Part shown: positions 52,177-61,280 of the stretch, in pieces
Layout of the letters: each line of letters opens with the position of its first letter
How positions within the stretch are numbered: position 1 is the stretch's first letter
Assembly: GCF_037078405.1 (NCBI RefSeq)
Contig: NZ_JAYMGZ010000003.1
Location: forward strand, 62,001-126,000
DNA from: Haloarcula sp. DT43
GTDB taxonomy: Archaea > Halobacteriota > Halobacteria > Halobacteriales > Haloarculaceae
Length of the DNA stretch: 64,000 bases
Reading direction: 5' to 3'
Made by a program: the position numbers and the translations under genes
Notes under the pieces: generated by a model
Told to the model about the DNA's origin: nothing
The model's input: the letters and a program-made list of their open reading frames with translations, nothing else
The model's database searches: none

Positions 52177-52944
52177 CTACGACCGGAGCCGGGATTCCAG
52201 TGTGTCTACGGCCCCGAGTAGTTGCTCGCCCAGTTCGTTGTCGATGCGAGTCCTGTCTATCCGGTATTTCGGCCCGCCCACGCTCAGGCCGCCGAGGACC
52301 GTCCCGTCGTCGCGGTGGACGGCCGCCCCGACGGCGACGAGCCCGGGCGCGAACTCCTCGTCGACGACGCCGTACCCGCGCTCGGCGGTCGCCGCCAGTT
52401 CGTCGAACAGCCGCTCCCGGTCCGTGATTGTGGCCTCGGACTCCCGTGGCAGCCCCCACTTGTCGAGTACCCGCTCGACGCGGGGCCGGTCGAGTTCCGA
52501 CAGGATGGCCTTGCCGGCGGCGGTGTTGTGGAGGTAGTACTCCGACCGGTAGTCGGCCTCCTCCTCCGCGGTCGCCGTGTTGCCAGACGTCCCGTGGAAC
52601 ATCAACAGCCGGCCGTGCTCGAAGATGGTGAAGTTGGCCTCCTCACCGGTCGTCTCCGCCAGGTCTTCGAGAACGGAACTGACGCGGTCGCGGTTGGGGT
52701 ACCGCGCTCGGACTCTGTCCCCCAGCAGCGCCACCCTGAAGCTCACCCGGTAGACCCCATCTGTCTTCACCAGATACCGGCTGTCACGGAGCGTGTCGAG
52801 GTGGCTGAGAATCGAACTCTTCGGACTGTCGACCAGCCCGTCGAGTTCCGCCAGCGTGAGCCCGTCGTGTTCCAGGACCAGCGTGAGAATCCGCAGCGAC
52901 GTCCGGGTCGTCTTGAGGGTTCGGCGTTCGGTATTCTCTATCAT
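52177..52944 (-). CDS. IclR family regulator of the transporter cluster
   Basis: A 255-residue protein with winged helix (about 12-70, SLRILTLVLEHDGLTLAELDGLVDSPKSSILSHLDTLRD) and effector domain (about 80-250, marked by YLHNTAAGKAILSELDRP and GYGVVDEEFAPGLVAVGAAV). ATG 52944 starts the domain; the frame continues upstream through the operator-like sequences. Two copies of the 15-base near-palindrome lie in its own promoter and one before the ABC binding-protein gene, supporting control of both. Confidence 0.88.
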   Translation of the reverse strand: MIENTERRTLKTTRTSLRILTLVLEHDGLTLAELDGLVDSPKSSILSHLDTLRDSRYLVKTDGVYRVSFRVALLGDRVRARYPNRDRVSSVLEDLAETTGEEANFTIFEHGRLLMFHGTSGNTATAEEEADYRSEYYLHNTAAGKAILSELDRPRVERVLDKWGLPRESEATITDRERLFDELAATAERGYGVVDEEFAPGLVAVGAAVHRDDGTVLGGLSVGGPKYRIDRTRIDNELGEQLLGAVDTLESRLRS

Positions 52945-52976
52945 ACGACAGTGGTGCCACGCCGGTCGCATAACTG

Positions 52977-52991
52977 TTTTCATAATGCGAA
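52977..52991. promoter_or_regulatory. Operator copy 2 (degenerate)
   Basis: TTTTCATAATGCGAA matches the inverse of copy 3 at 13 of 15 positions. It lies 33 nt before the IclR start, over the expected promoter. Confidence 0.5.
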
Positions 52992-53015
52992 CGCCACCGC
53001 TCCGAGCGCAGTTTA

Positions 53016-53030
53016 TTCGCATTATGTGAA
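53016..53030. promoter_or_regulatory. Operator copy 3 (TTCGCATTATGTGAA)
   Basis: Differs from copy 1 by one central base. Centre-to-centre distance to copy 2 is 39 bases, nearly four helical turns, suggesting cooperative binding on one DNA face. Confidence 0.6.
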
Positions 53031-53251
53031 TTTCGGGTGCAAGTACTGCCAGTAATCAGCCGTCGAGCGGGGACGACCCTGGGCCGCGACTCGCCGGAAT
53101 GGTAACTTCAGTGACTGTTGTGTCCGGTCCGGTCGGACGCGTGCGTCAGCCGGACACGGGCGAGTGACTGTCCGACGGGAGAGCGTCGGATACGGGAGGC
53201 AGACCACACGAAGGTTTTTATCCGGCGTCCGTGTGAGTTGTCCACAGGAAC

Positions 53252-54145
53252 ATGGGTAGTCCACGAGACAGACCGTCGGCGTCGCTTGACGAGGCGCAGT
53301 GGCCGGAACTGGTGTCGAGCGTGCAGCGGCTGACCGGCATCGGCGTGTGGTCCCACGACGTGGCGACCGATGAGACGTGGTGGAGCCGACAGGCCAAGGA
53401 AGTCCACGGTATCGACCCGGACCGTCAGCTCTCGTTTGCCGACCTCGTGGCCCAGTACACTGACAGCGACGAGGCGGAAGTGCTCCGCCGATTCGCCGAG
53501 GCGACGTCCGAGACAGAACCGTTCACCGTCGACGTGGCACTCACCGGCGCGGGCACGACCGAGCGGTCGATAAAGATGCACTGTGAACCGCGTCGAACGG
53601 CGGCGGGTGACCTGTGGTTGTACGGGACCGTCGAGGACATCACCGACGTGAAGCGGCGCGAACAGCGCATCGAGGTGCTCCGGAAGACGAGCCAGGAACT
53701 CCGGGCCGTGAGTTCCCGGCAGGACGTGGCGGAAATCATCGCCGACGCCGCGAAGAACATCCTCGGGCTGGTCAACACGACGGTTCGGCTGGTCGACACC
53801 GACGCCGAACTGCTGCGAACCGTCGTCGCCACCGAGGAGTGCGTCGAGCGTGCCGGGGACCGACCGGATTACTCGGTGGACGAGGAGACCCCAGCCGCCC
53901 GGACGTTCCGGACGGGCGAACCGGAGCTTCACGCGGACCACGACCTGACCGCGGACGACCACAACCGCGGCGACCTGCAGTCGGGCCTGTACGTCCCTAT
54001 CGGCGAGCACGGCGTCCTCAGCGCCGGCGACGTCGTCGTCGACGCGTTCGCGGAACACGACCTCGAAGCCGCCGGCCTGCTGGGCCAGCTCGGAGCGGAG
54101 GCCATCACGCGCATCGGCTGGGTCAAGCGGTCGCGGGCGGTGTGA
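53252..54145 (+). CDS. PAS-GAF sensor protein without output domain
   Basis: A 297-residue soluble protein. A PAS domain (about 25-135, with GVWSHDVATDETWWSRQAKEVHGID and the end GTVEDITDVKRREQRIE) is followed by a GAF domain (about 140-295, ILGLVNTTVRLVDTDA and GLYVPIGEHGVLSAGDV). Relatives continue into a histidine kinase or a bacterioopsin-activator HTH; this protein stops after GAF. No downstream frame restores one, since the next gene is antisense. It may act by protein contact or be a truncated remnant. ATG 53252 fits a TTTTTATCC box 30-40 nt upstream. Confidence 0.78.
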   Translation: MGSPRDRPSASLDEAQWPELVSSVQRLTGIGVWSHDVATDETWWSRQAKEVHGIDPDRQLSFADLVAQYTDSDEAEVLRRFAEATSETEPFTVDVALTGAGTTERSIKMHCEPRRTAAGDLWLYGTVEDITDVKRREQRIEVLRKTSQELRAVSSRQDVAEIIADAAKNILGLVNTTVRLVDTDAELLRTVVATEECVERAGDRPDYSVDEETPAARTFRTGEPELHADHDLTADDHNRGDLQSGLYVPIGEHGVLSAGDVVVDAFAEHDLEAAGLLGQLGAEAITRIGWVKRSRAV

Positions 54146-54428
54146 GGCGGCGGAGCGCGCGTCGGACCACGGGCGTAGAATATCGAGGTACTTGCTCGCC
54201 AGAGAGGTATCTAAAAAGAATTTTTGAGTGTAGATAGGAGGATTTAGATGTGGATAGTACATCCTGAAACCATATTTCGGATTTTGATTCGCGTCCACCG
54301 ATTGCGCTCAGTTCTAGGACCGGTTCCGGTCCTATCTCGACTCGGTCTGGCGGGACCGCAGTGGCGAATGCACCGTCCAGCACCCGCGTCGGGACCCGAC
54401 GGTCGGAAACTCCGTCGGAGCCGCCGGC

Positions 54429-55673
54429 TCACAGCAGGAACTCGAACACCGGATAGGACGCGGCGACCGACAGCGACGGCGTCAGGACCCAGAGGACGAC
54501 GATTCGCTTGGCCGCCCGCGGGTCGAAGAGGCTCCGCTCGTCCAAGTCCGCCGGCCCCTCCGCGCCGATGTCCGGCACGTCCGGCACCTCGTTGGGCCTG
54601 TCCATCGGCTCCCGCTCCCGGGCGATGTCCCCGATTGTCGGGCTCGCTGGGGCCTCTTCGACGCGGGAGGTGACCAGCGCGCCCGTCGAGACCTCAACAT
54701 CGGGCCGCTCGGGCGCGGGCGTCGCCAGTTCCACCAGCGTGGCCGCCCGGCTCGCCCGCCCCCAGCCGAGCCCGATAATCGTCGACGTCGTGCTCACGGC
54801 CAGGCTCGCGGGTATCCCGAAATACGAGAGCACCGTGATGACCGTCCCCCCGACGACGGAGACAATCAGCGACGCGAGAATCGGGAGTTCCGTGATGTCG
54901 TCCCCGACCGTCTCCAGGGTCCGCCGGGCGATGGTGAAACTGCCGACCCCGAAGGCGAACACCGCGAGCAGGACGCCCTGGTCGACGGTGAGCGACCCGC
55001 CCTCGCCGACGAGCGGGGCCACGGCGTTCGCCGCGTTCGACGCCCCAGCGGAGAACGCCATGTAACACGCGATGACGATGACCGACAGCGAGCCGGCGAT
55101 GTCCCGCGGGGAGGCGTTGGAATTGAACCGGGGCCGGGGAACCGTCCCCGACCGGTCGAGCTGGACGAGATGGAGGTCGAACTTCGTGAACGCGACGTAG
55201 CGGTCGAGGTACGGGTAGATGTAGCGGCCGACCACGCCCCCGATGGTCAGGCTCAAAAGCGGCGCGACTATCCACGCCGAGACGATAGTGAACATGAGCG
55301 CCTCGTTGAGCGTGCCCGACGCCAGCCCGAGCCCGACGATAGCGCCGACGGCCGTCATCGATGTCGAGGCCGGCACGCCGTAGAGGTTCGAAATCAGTAG
55401 CGACGCGCCGGTGAAAAACAGGACGGCGACGCTCGCCAGGGGCGTGAACTGGGCCGCGGGCACGATGTTGCTGCTCATCGTCGCGATGACGTTCCGGCCG
55501 ACGGTCCACGCGCCGAGGAAGGCGAAGCCGACGAACAGGATTCCCGCCGTCGTCTTCCGGACGAGGCGGGACCCGACCGCCGGGCCGAACGCCACGCCCG
55601 TCGACGACCCACCGATGTTGAACCCGACGAACACGGCGACGACGACACCAGCGAGGAGGAGTAGTGACACCAT
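54429..55673 (-). CDS. PiT-family inorganic phosphate transporter
   Basis: Membrane protein of 414 residues with two copies of the PiT signature: FNIGGSSTGVAFGPAVGSRLV near residue 18 and SAGASNAANAVAPLVGEGG near 215. Eleven or so helices are split by a cytoplasmic region. The usual GANDxANxxG is modified to GFNIGGSS in the first repeat. The last 100 residues include a soluble acidic loop (DRPNEVPDVPDIGAEGPADLDE) before a final helix. It imports phosphate with a cation. No regulator adjoins it. Confidence 0.88.
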   Translation of the reverse strand: MVSLLLLAGVVVAVFVGFNIGGSSTGVAFGPAVGSRLVRKTTAGILFVGFAFLGAWTVGRNVIATMSSNIVPAAQFTPLASVAVLFFTGASLLISNLYGVPASTSMTAVGAIVGLGLASGTLNEALMFTIVSAWIVAPLLSLTIGGVVGRYIYPYLDRYVAFTKFDLHLVQLDRSGTVPRPRFNSNASPRDIAGSLSVIVIACYMAFSAGASNAANAVAPLVGEGGSLTVDQGVLLAVFAFGVGSFTIARRTLETVGDDITELPILASLIVSVVGGTVITVLSYFGIPASLAVSTTSTIIGLGWGRASRAATLVELATPAPERPDVEVSTGALVTSRVEEAPASPTIGDIAREREPMDRPNEVPDVPDIGAEGPADLDERSLFDPRAAKRIVVLWVLTPSLSVAASYPVFEFLL

Positions 55674-55835
55674 CGTGCTGTTCCCAGGTCACAATGGCCC
55701 GACTGTCGTATATAATTCCCAGCATATCTATCCGGGCCGACAGGTGCGAGGCCGTGCCCGTCTCGGTAGCGGCGAACCGTAGAAGTGACAGGCGCTAGGC
55801 TAGACGGCCGCTCGACGGTCGAGCAGAGCGTGTAC

Positions 55836-56729
55836 CTACGCCCGCTCGACGTCGAAGCCCTCGTACGAGAGTTCGGCGAGGTAGAGGCGGCCGTCGTAGC
55901 GCACTATCCAGATGCCACGGTACTCGTTTTTCTCGACGGCCTCGTGGCGGTGGAACCGCTCTAGCACCGACCGGAACCCCTCGTCGGAGTCGCTGTCGGC
56001 GTAGTAGGTGTCGTTGATGGCTTCGGTGACGACCGACCGCTCGGCGTCCGAGAGGTCCGAGAGGGCGAACGCGTACTCGGAGCGGAGGTGTCCGGCGTAG
56101 GCGTCGGTGCTGCTGGCGACGACGGTCGCGGTATACCGGCGGGTCAACACGGTGGTCGGCTCGGTGTCTTTGACCGTGACGGGGTAGGTTTCCCCCTCGT
56201 AGCGGACCGCCTCGGTGTCGTTGTCGAGCAGGACGGACTCCTCGCGTTCGGACGCGTTGTAGGTCGCGTCGAAGTGATAATCGGAGCCCGGCCGGGTCGT
56301 GACCGGAACGGGGGGCAACACCGTGTCCAACATCGCCCGGTCGCGGGCCGAGAGGTCCCCGTAGGCGACGGTCGCACTGTCCTGGGCGGTCCCGTTGTAG
56401 TCGATACCGAGCCTGTATGCGGTCCCGGGCTGGCGGTCGACCACCGACCACGAGACGTTGTAGTATCGCCCCTCGGACCGGAACGGCAGCCCGGCTTCGA
56501 CGGGCGGCTCCTGGCTCCGGGCCGTCGCCGAGCCGTTTTCGATGGCCGCGCGAACGACCGCTCCGGTGTCGCCCGGGCCCTCGTCTCGGTCGGGCACCGG
56601 CCGGCTCGCCTCTTCGGCGACTGTGTCGTCGGTGGCCGATTCAAGCGCCAGTGACCCCGCGGCCGAACACCCGGCCAGCAGGGCGAGCACGAGCAGACCC
56701 CCGGCCGCGAGGGCGCGTCGTCGGTTCAT
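55836..56729 (-). CDS. Secreted lipoprotein of unknown function
   Basis: A 297-residue protein with signal MNRRRALAAGGLLVLALLAGC: basic start, hydrophobic core, lipobox Cys21. The mature part is rich in Tyr, Asp and Thr and looks like beta-sandwich sequence (YYNVSWSVVDRQPGTAYRLGIDYNG). It has several N-glycosylation sequons (for example NGSA, NVSW, NGTA, NASE). No family recognised. Neighbours are unrelated. Confidence 0.75.
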   Translation of the reverse strand: MNRRRALAAGGLLVLALLAGCSAAGSLALESATDDTVAEEASRPVPDRDEGPGDTGAVVRAAIENGSATARSQEPPVEAGLPFRSEGRYYNVSWSVVDRQPGTAYRLGIDYNGTAQDSATVAYGDLSARDRAMLDTVLPPVPVTTRPGSDYHFDATYNASEREESVLLDNDTEAVRYEGETYPVTVKDTEPTTVLTRRYTATVVASSTDAYAGHLRSEYAFALSDLSDAERSVVTEAINDTYYADSDSDEGFRSVLERFHRHEAVEKNEYRGIWIVRYDGRLYLAELSYEGFDVERA

Positions 56730-56878
56730 ACCGGTCGGTGAACGGGGACCACGAAGTGGCTTCCGTAGAGTAAAGAGCGGATTTGACCGTCACCGAGCCA
56801 CAAACGGCGGTGCCGACCGGCGGGGCGGCCCTCGACGGGACAAAGCACTGAAATGGTGCTCCCCCGAACTGGCAGGTG

Positions 56879-57193
56879 ATGGAGCGACCAGGGAAAACAC
56901 AGCTCCTGAAACTGGGGGGCCTCACGGTCGCACTGGTACTGGTACTCGCCGGCCTCCCGTTTCTCAGCCGGAACGGGTACATCAGCGGGTCGACGGCCCT
57001 CGCGGTCTTCGGTGGGCTGACAGTCGTTGCAGGGGTCTGGAAGGTCCGCTCGCCGGAGAAACACGACACCGTCCTGGGAAACGAGGAGGCCCACGCCGAG
57101 TCGACGGTCCGGTGGCGGCGGTTCGACGAACGCCTCGGCGGGGTCGCCATGGTCGGTGTCGGGCTCGTGTTCATCTTTCTCGGGCTCACGTGA
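56879..57193 (+). CDS. Three-helix membrane protein
   Basis: A 104-residue protein. Helices at about 10-27, 36-53 and 84-103 are joined by charged loops; the RSPEKHDTVLGNEEAHAE loop and WRRFDERLGG should be cytoplasmic. A GTG lies one codon upstream (56876); ATG 56879 is preferred. No family recognised. Confidence 0.65.
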   Translation: MERPGKTQLLKLGGLTVALVLVLAGLPFLSRNGYISGSTALAVFGGLTVVAGVWKVRSPEKHDTVLGNEEAHAESTVRWRRFDERLGGVAMVGVGLVFIFLGLT

Positions 57194-57464
57194 GTTCCCA
57201 CCGACTGTGGCCCCGTACTGGCGACAGAGCGCCGGCAGAGTGACAGTCGTCCACCACTTCGGCGCGTGACTGACCGCGACGCCGCAAGGTGACTGCGTGT
57301 CGTCGACCGTCCGCAAGGCAGTCCAGTAAGTCGCTACGGTGGCGGCGGCCAAATTCGTCGTGACGCCACAGATACTGAACCGTGTAGCGGAGGACCCGCC
57401 AGCCCCGAACGGAACAGTCTCGTCCGTCGACAGTTTATTGCCGGCGGCTTCCAAACTCGGGCGT

Positions 57465-57719
57465 ATGTCGCCCTCCAGTGAACTCACCGAGCGAGAAGTC
57501 CGGTCGATTGTCCGGGAGGAAATCGCTGGGACGGCCCGCTCGCTGTTGGGAACGGTCGTCTGGACGGTCCTCTCCCTCTTCGCGGTCCTGGTCGGTCTCC
57601 AGTTGGTCCAACTGGCGCTGTACACGGCGTCGGTCGCCGTGGCAATCGGGTTCGCACTCGTCGGGACAGTCGTGCTCGGTGCGAGCCTCTACCTGCTCTA
57701 TCTCCTGCACTGGGGCTAG
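57465..57719 (+). CDS. Small membrane protein with N-terminal charged helix
   Basis: An 84-residue protein. A charged amphipathic start (MSPSSELTEREVRSIVREEIAGTARS) precedes two hydrophobic helices (about 28-50 and 55-80). An AT-containing GACAGTTTATTGCC 35 nt upstream can serve as promoter. The long upstream frame has no family support. Function unknown. Confidence 0.65.
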   Translation: MSPSSELTEREVRSIVREEIAGTARSLLGTVVWTVLSLFAVLVGLQLVQLALYTASVAVAIGFALVGTVVLGASLYLLYLLHWG

Positions 57720-57998
57720 AGTCGTGCGGGAGAGCCGGTCGCGTCCGTCGGGGAGGCCGAATCCAGGTACTGCAGCAGGAGACGCACAGGTATTTATGCG
57801 CGACGACAAGAACGGGAGCGTGTATGCTGCCCTCCGAAACTGCCGCCCAGCCACGTCCACGGGGAAACGTACAGCCGACCGGTCCGCCGTGTTCGCTACG
57901 TCGCCGGGCTCCGGGTGAGTGGGTCGTGCCGCGATTTACCGCGCGGTCCGGAAACGGGAGGCAACCGCCGGCAGTCGAACGGCCGACGGGAGGACGGG

Positions 57999-58493
57999 AT
58001 GGCTGACGATTCGGGCGTCAGCATCAGCGGTCCGGACAGCCCGGGGAAGGCAGTGCTGTACGTCCTCGTCGGCCTCGCTATCGCCGGGTACGGCGGGTTC
58101 GATTACGTCCAGCAGACGGAAGCGGTCCGGAATTCGGTCGAGGTGGACGCGACAATCGTGGAGCGGGGCATCGAGACCGACAGCGGAACGTCGTCGAACC
58201 CGGGCGTAGAGTACGAACCGACCGTCGCGTTCGAGTACACGTACGACGGGACCGACTACACCGGGACGAAGCTGTACCCGGCAGACATAGCGCGGAGCTA
58301 CGACTCGCGGTCGGAAGCCGAATCGGTACTCGAACCCTACGAGCGGGGAACGCGGACGACCGCGTACGTGTCGCCGGACGACCCGAGCGACGCGTTTCTG
58401 AAGAACGAGACGTCGAGCGCGCCGATAGTGGCGGTCGGGCTCGGCGCGCTGTTCGCCCTGCTGGGGACGGCGTCCGCTGTGAGACAGTTTTGA
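57999..58493 (+). CDS. DUF3592-like membrane protein
   Basis: A 164-residue protein with helices at about 16-35 and 140-160 enclosing an extracytoplasmic beta-rich domain. The domain has VEVDATIVERGIE, YEPTVAFEYTYDGTDYTGTKLYPA and VLEPYERGTRTTAYVSPDDPSDAFL, the pattern of DUF3592 (conversion of a distance string in YxPxVxYxY form). ATG 57999 begins just before the first helix. Role unknown; such proteins are common in haloarchaea. Confidence 0.72.
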   Translation: MADDSGVSISGPDSPGKAVLYVLVGLAIAGYGGFDYVQQTEAVRNSVEVDATIVERGIETDSGTSSNPGVEYEPTVAFEYTYDGTDYTGTKLYPADIARSYDSRSEAESVLEPYERGTRTTAYVSPDDPSDAFLKNETSSAPIVAVGLGALFALLGTASAVRQF

Positions 58494-58590
58494 AGCGACC
58501 GGACGCGGTCGCTGTTTGCCCGAGTCGCCCCGGCGTTCGTACTGCGGCTTCGGGGACGGTCCCCGCCGTCGACGGTTCGCTGGCGGCGCG

Positions 58591-59214
58591 TCACCCCTCG
58601 TCGGCGTCGGTCCCGACCCACAGGTCGGAGCCGACGGCGAGGGCCATGGCGCTCGCCGGGACGACCAGCGCCAGTCGGCCGCCGACCGGGAGCGCGACGC
58701 CGGCCAGCGAGACCGCGATGAGCCCAGCGGCGAGCAGCGGCGGGCCGGCGAGGGCGGCACCGAGCCGGCGGTTCCCCGACTGGAGGTAGCCGAGGCCCCA
58801 GCCGAGGAGGCCGGCGGCCGCGAGCAGCGACGCGAGGGCCCAGACGAGGATACCGGTGAGTTCGCTCCCGAGGTCGTTCGGGCCGGCCGTGGTGACGAGC
58901 AGGGTGCCGAGCACGCAGACCCCCGTCCCGAAGAGGGCGGCGAGTGCGAACGCGCCCTGCAGGCGCGACATCGCGTCGCTGTCACGCCTGAACAGCGCGC
59001 CCAGACCGAGCGTCACGAACACGTTCGCGGTGACGACGAGCGCGGGGATGAGCGTCCGCTGGGCCCAGATTGCGCTGAACCGCGGCGGTGAGAACACGTA
59101 CGAATCCCCGGGTCGCGGCGCGGGCCAGAACTGGAGCGGGACCACGGCGACGAGCAAACACGCGACACTCAGACCGAGCAGCAGGCCCGCAATCCGATAG
59201 AGACGACGGTTCAT
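58591..59214 (-). CDS. Multi-helix membrane protein
   Basis: A 207-residue protein with about six hydrophobic helices and a short extracytoplasmic loop after the first (WPAPRPGDSYVFSPPRF). Its start overlaps the end of the propeller lipoprotein gene by 4 nt, so the two are co-translated and may act together at the membrane. No family recognised. Confidence 0.7.
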   Translation of the reverse strand: MNRRLYRIAGLLLGLSVACLLVAVVPLQFWPAPRPGDSYVFSPPRFSAIWAQRTLIPALVVTANVFVTLGLGALFRRDSDAMSRLQGAFALAALFGTGVCVLGTLLVTTAGPNDLGSELTGILVWALASLLAAAGLLGWGLGYLQSGNRRLGAALAGPPLLAAGLIAVSLAGVALPVGGRLALVVPASAMALAVGSDLWVGTDADEG

Positions 59215-60443
59215 GCGGGTCGCTCACCCCCGAGGGCGACCACTGTCCCGGCCGGCGAGACGCTCACGAGGCCGCCGTCGAGCACCGCCAGCGAGACGGC
59301 CCGGTAGTCGACCGGGTACTGCCAGGTCGCCTCGCCGAAGCGCCTGGTGAAGGCGGTGAGGCCGACCTCGCGCTGGGACGTGACGACGGCGTCGCCGGCC
59401 GCGGCGGTCACCGCCCCGCCGATGTCGATTTCGGAGCACCACCGGGGCTCGGGGGGCCCGTCGTCGGTGCGGTCGAACGCGAACGTGGCGCTGGACGACT
59501 CGCCGGGCCGCTCGATAGCGTAGACGCTGTCGGAGGTGACAACCGCCGACTCCATGGCCCGCCCGCGGTCGATGCGCCACTGCTCGGTCCCGTCCGGAAG
59601 CGAGCGACCGAGCAGGTCGCCGTACGTGGTGGTCAGATAAGCCGTCCCGTCGGCGACGACCGGGTAGCCGGTAGCCCGGTCGTCGCGCCGCCAGCGCTCC
59701 TCGCCGGTCGCGGCGGCCAGCGCCACCGTCTTCTCGCCGGTGACGACGACGGTGCCGTCGGCCACGGCCAGCCGCGTCCCGTCGACGGGTGCCGTCCACT
59801 CCCGCGCCCCGCTCGCGGTATCGAACCGAACCACGCCGTCGGTCGTGGGAACGAACAGAGCGTCGTCAGTCACCGCCGGAACACCCGCACCGACTGGGTC
59901 GGTATGTCGCCAGACGACGCTCCCGTCGGCGATGTCGAGTCCGAGGACGCCGTCGGCGGTCCCGAGAAAGACCCGGCCGTCGGCGACGACCGGCGGCGCG
60001 AGCCCCTCTCCGATGCCGACGGCCGACGGGACCGTCGCCGGCGTGAGCGCGCGCGTCCACTGCCGGGTCCCGTCGCGGAGCGACAGCGCGACGACGCCGG
60101 CCGACGACGTCGCCACGACGGTCTCGTCGGCGACGACCACCGGACTGGCCGCGGCGGTATCGTCGCCCGTAGACGAGGTCGGAAGGCTCGTTCGCCACTG
60201 GACCGACGGCGTCGCCGAGTCCGTCCGAACCGGGGCAGCGCCCGTGTTCGCCGGGTCGAACCGCGGCGACGGCCACGAACCGCCGGGGACGGTCTCGAAC
60301 CCCGAACCCGCGTCGGCCGAGTCAACCGTGTGAGGCGGGTCCGGGAGCGCGTCGTCGGGACACGACGACGAACAGCCTGCGATGCTAGCGACAGTGCCGG
60401 TGGCGACCGCTCCGAGGAACGCTCGCCGCGACGTGGAGGGCAT
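59211..60443 (-). CDS. PQQ-like beta-propeller lipoprotein (second copy type)
   Basis: A 410-residue Tat-exported lipoprotein: STSRRAFLGAVATGTVASIAGC then a seven- or eight-bladed propeller of LDIADGSVVW and VALAAATGEERW type repeats. The architecture matches the lipoprotein at 45258-46514, but the two are not close copies. No PQQ or metal site visible. First gene of a two-gene operon with a membrane protein, suggesting a surface-membrane pair. Confidence 0.84.
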   Translation of the reverse strand: MPSTSRRAFLGAVATGTVASIAGCSSSCPDDALPDPPHTVDSADAGSGFETVPGGSWPSPRFDPANTGAAPVRTDSATPSVQWRTSLPTSSTGDDTAAASPVVVADETVVATSSAGVVALSLRDGTRQWTRALTPATVPSAVGIGEGLAPPVVADGRVFLGTADGVLGLDIADGSVVWRHTDPVGAGVPAVTDDALFVPTTDGVVRFDTASGAREWTAPVDGTRLAVADGTVVVTGEKTVALAAATGEERWRRDDRATGYPVVADGTAYLTTTYGDLLGRSLPDGTEQWRIDRGRAMESAVVTSDSVYAIERPGESSSATFAFDRTDDGPPEPRWCSEIDIGGAVTAAAGDAVVTSQREVGLTAFTRRFGEATWQYPVDYRAVSLAVLDGGLVSVSPAGTVVALGGERPA

Positions 60444-61280
60444 CGGCCGCCGGTTCTGCTAGCTCGATAAAAAATATTGGCACGTGGTCCCGCGGGCGGA
60501 GAACAGCCATCGGGAGGCCCAGTGGCGGCGCCCCGGTAGCCGGTTCGCGGTTCCGTCGCCCGCAGAGCGGCGGCGAGAGGGCCCTGGCGACACGTGTTGG
60601 GCGTTGTTCCGGAGAGCGGGGTCGGGATGGCGACGGGCACGTAGTGTGCCACCCGTCACCCGCCACAGTCAGAGGCACGAGCGGGCTCTGGACCCGAGGC
60701 ATGGGGTAAAGCGGTCGGGCGCGCCGTGACGCGTCGCCCGGAGTGGGGACCAGAACCCGTTTAGACGTAATGCAGTCCTGCAGGTTATCTCTTATGGCGG
60801 TGCGTCACACGGTGACGAGTCTGTGCTACACGACCCCAGGACCAGGCCGCTCGCGATCTCTGGAAAATGGTGGGCAGCCGGGGGGAGTGGCGTGCAACAC
60901 CATCGGGAGTCGTCATCCACGACGACAGGTCCTGGACCCGTACCAATCGACGAACTCGGTCGGATTCAGGGGGAACCGAGCGGGGACCAGAACCTACCAA
61001 CTGGTACGTAGCTGGTACAAAAAATCGTTGTGATGTTTTACCCCATTTCACTGGCTCTGCGACTGTTGAGCGACCGTTTTCCGACCCAGAAACCGCGGTG
61101 ACCCCCCACAGACAGGCGTCGGGCTCGGTGATTAGACACAACGATACCGCCAGACACCCCACAGCGAGTGCCGCGACCGCGGGGCTGCCCAGCACCGAGT
61201 CGGGAGCCGCCCGCCCGAACGCGGCCCGCGCCCCGAGTCACGACACAAGAGTTATTGAGACGGCCGCGACTCGGGCAGAC
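60444..61280. other. Long intergenic region
   Basis: About 840 nt without a convincing gene. A plus-strand frame runs through its second half into the next lipoprotein gene but lacks family features. GGGGACCAGAACC occurs twice (60745-60757 and 60982-60994), and several GGTCC/GGACC dyads lie between. An AT-rich stretch (61018-61043) with AAAAAATCG is present. No RNA gene recognised. Confidence 0.45.

Larger units (their letters stand above)
52945..53251. other. Upstream region of the IclR gene
   Basis: About 305 nt between the divergent IclR and PAS-GAF genes. The IclR half holds operator copies 2 and 3, with AT-rich promoter-like sequence between and around them. The other half is GC-rich and ends in an AT-containing TTTTTATCC (about 53215-53223) 30 nt before the PAS-GAF start. 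Confidence 0.5.

Noticed and set aside
57824-58006. 60-codon plus-strand frame before the DUF3592-like gene
   Set aside because: Pro/Arg-rich and without any structural pattern; likely chance in GC-rich DNA.
60867-61280. N-terminal extension of the lipoprotein at 61281
   Set aside because: The signal peptide begins exactly at ATG 61281, and the upstream stretch is compositionally unlike coding DNA.
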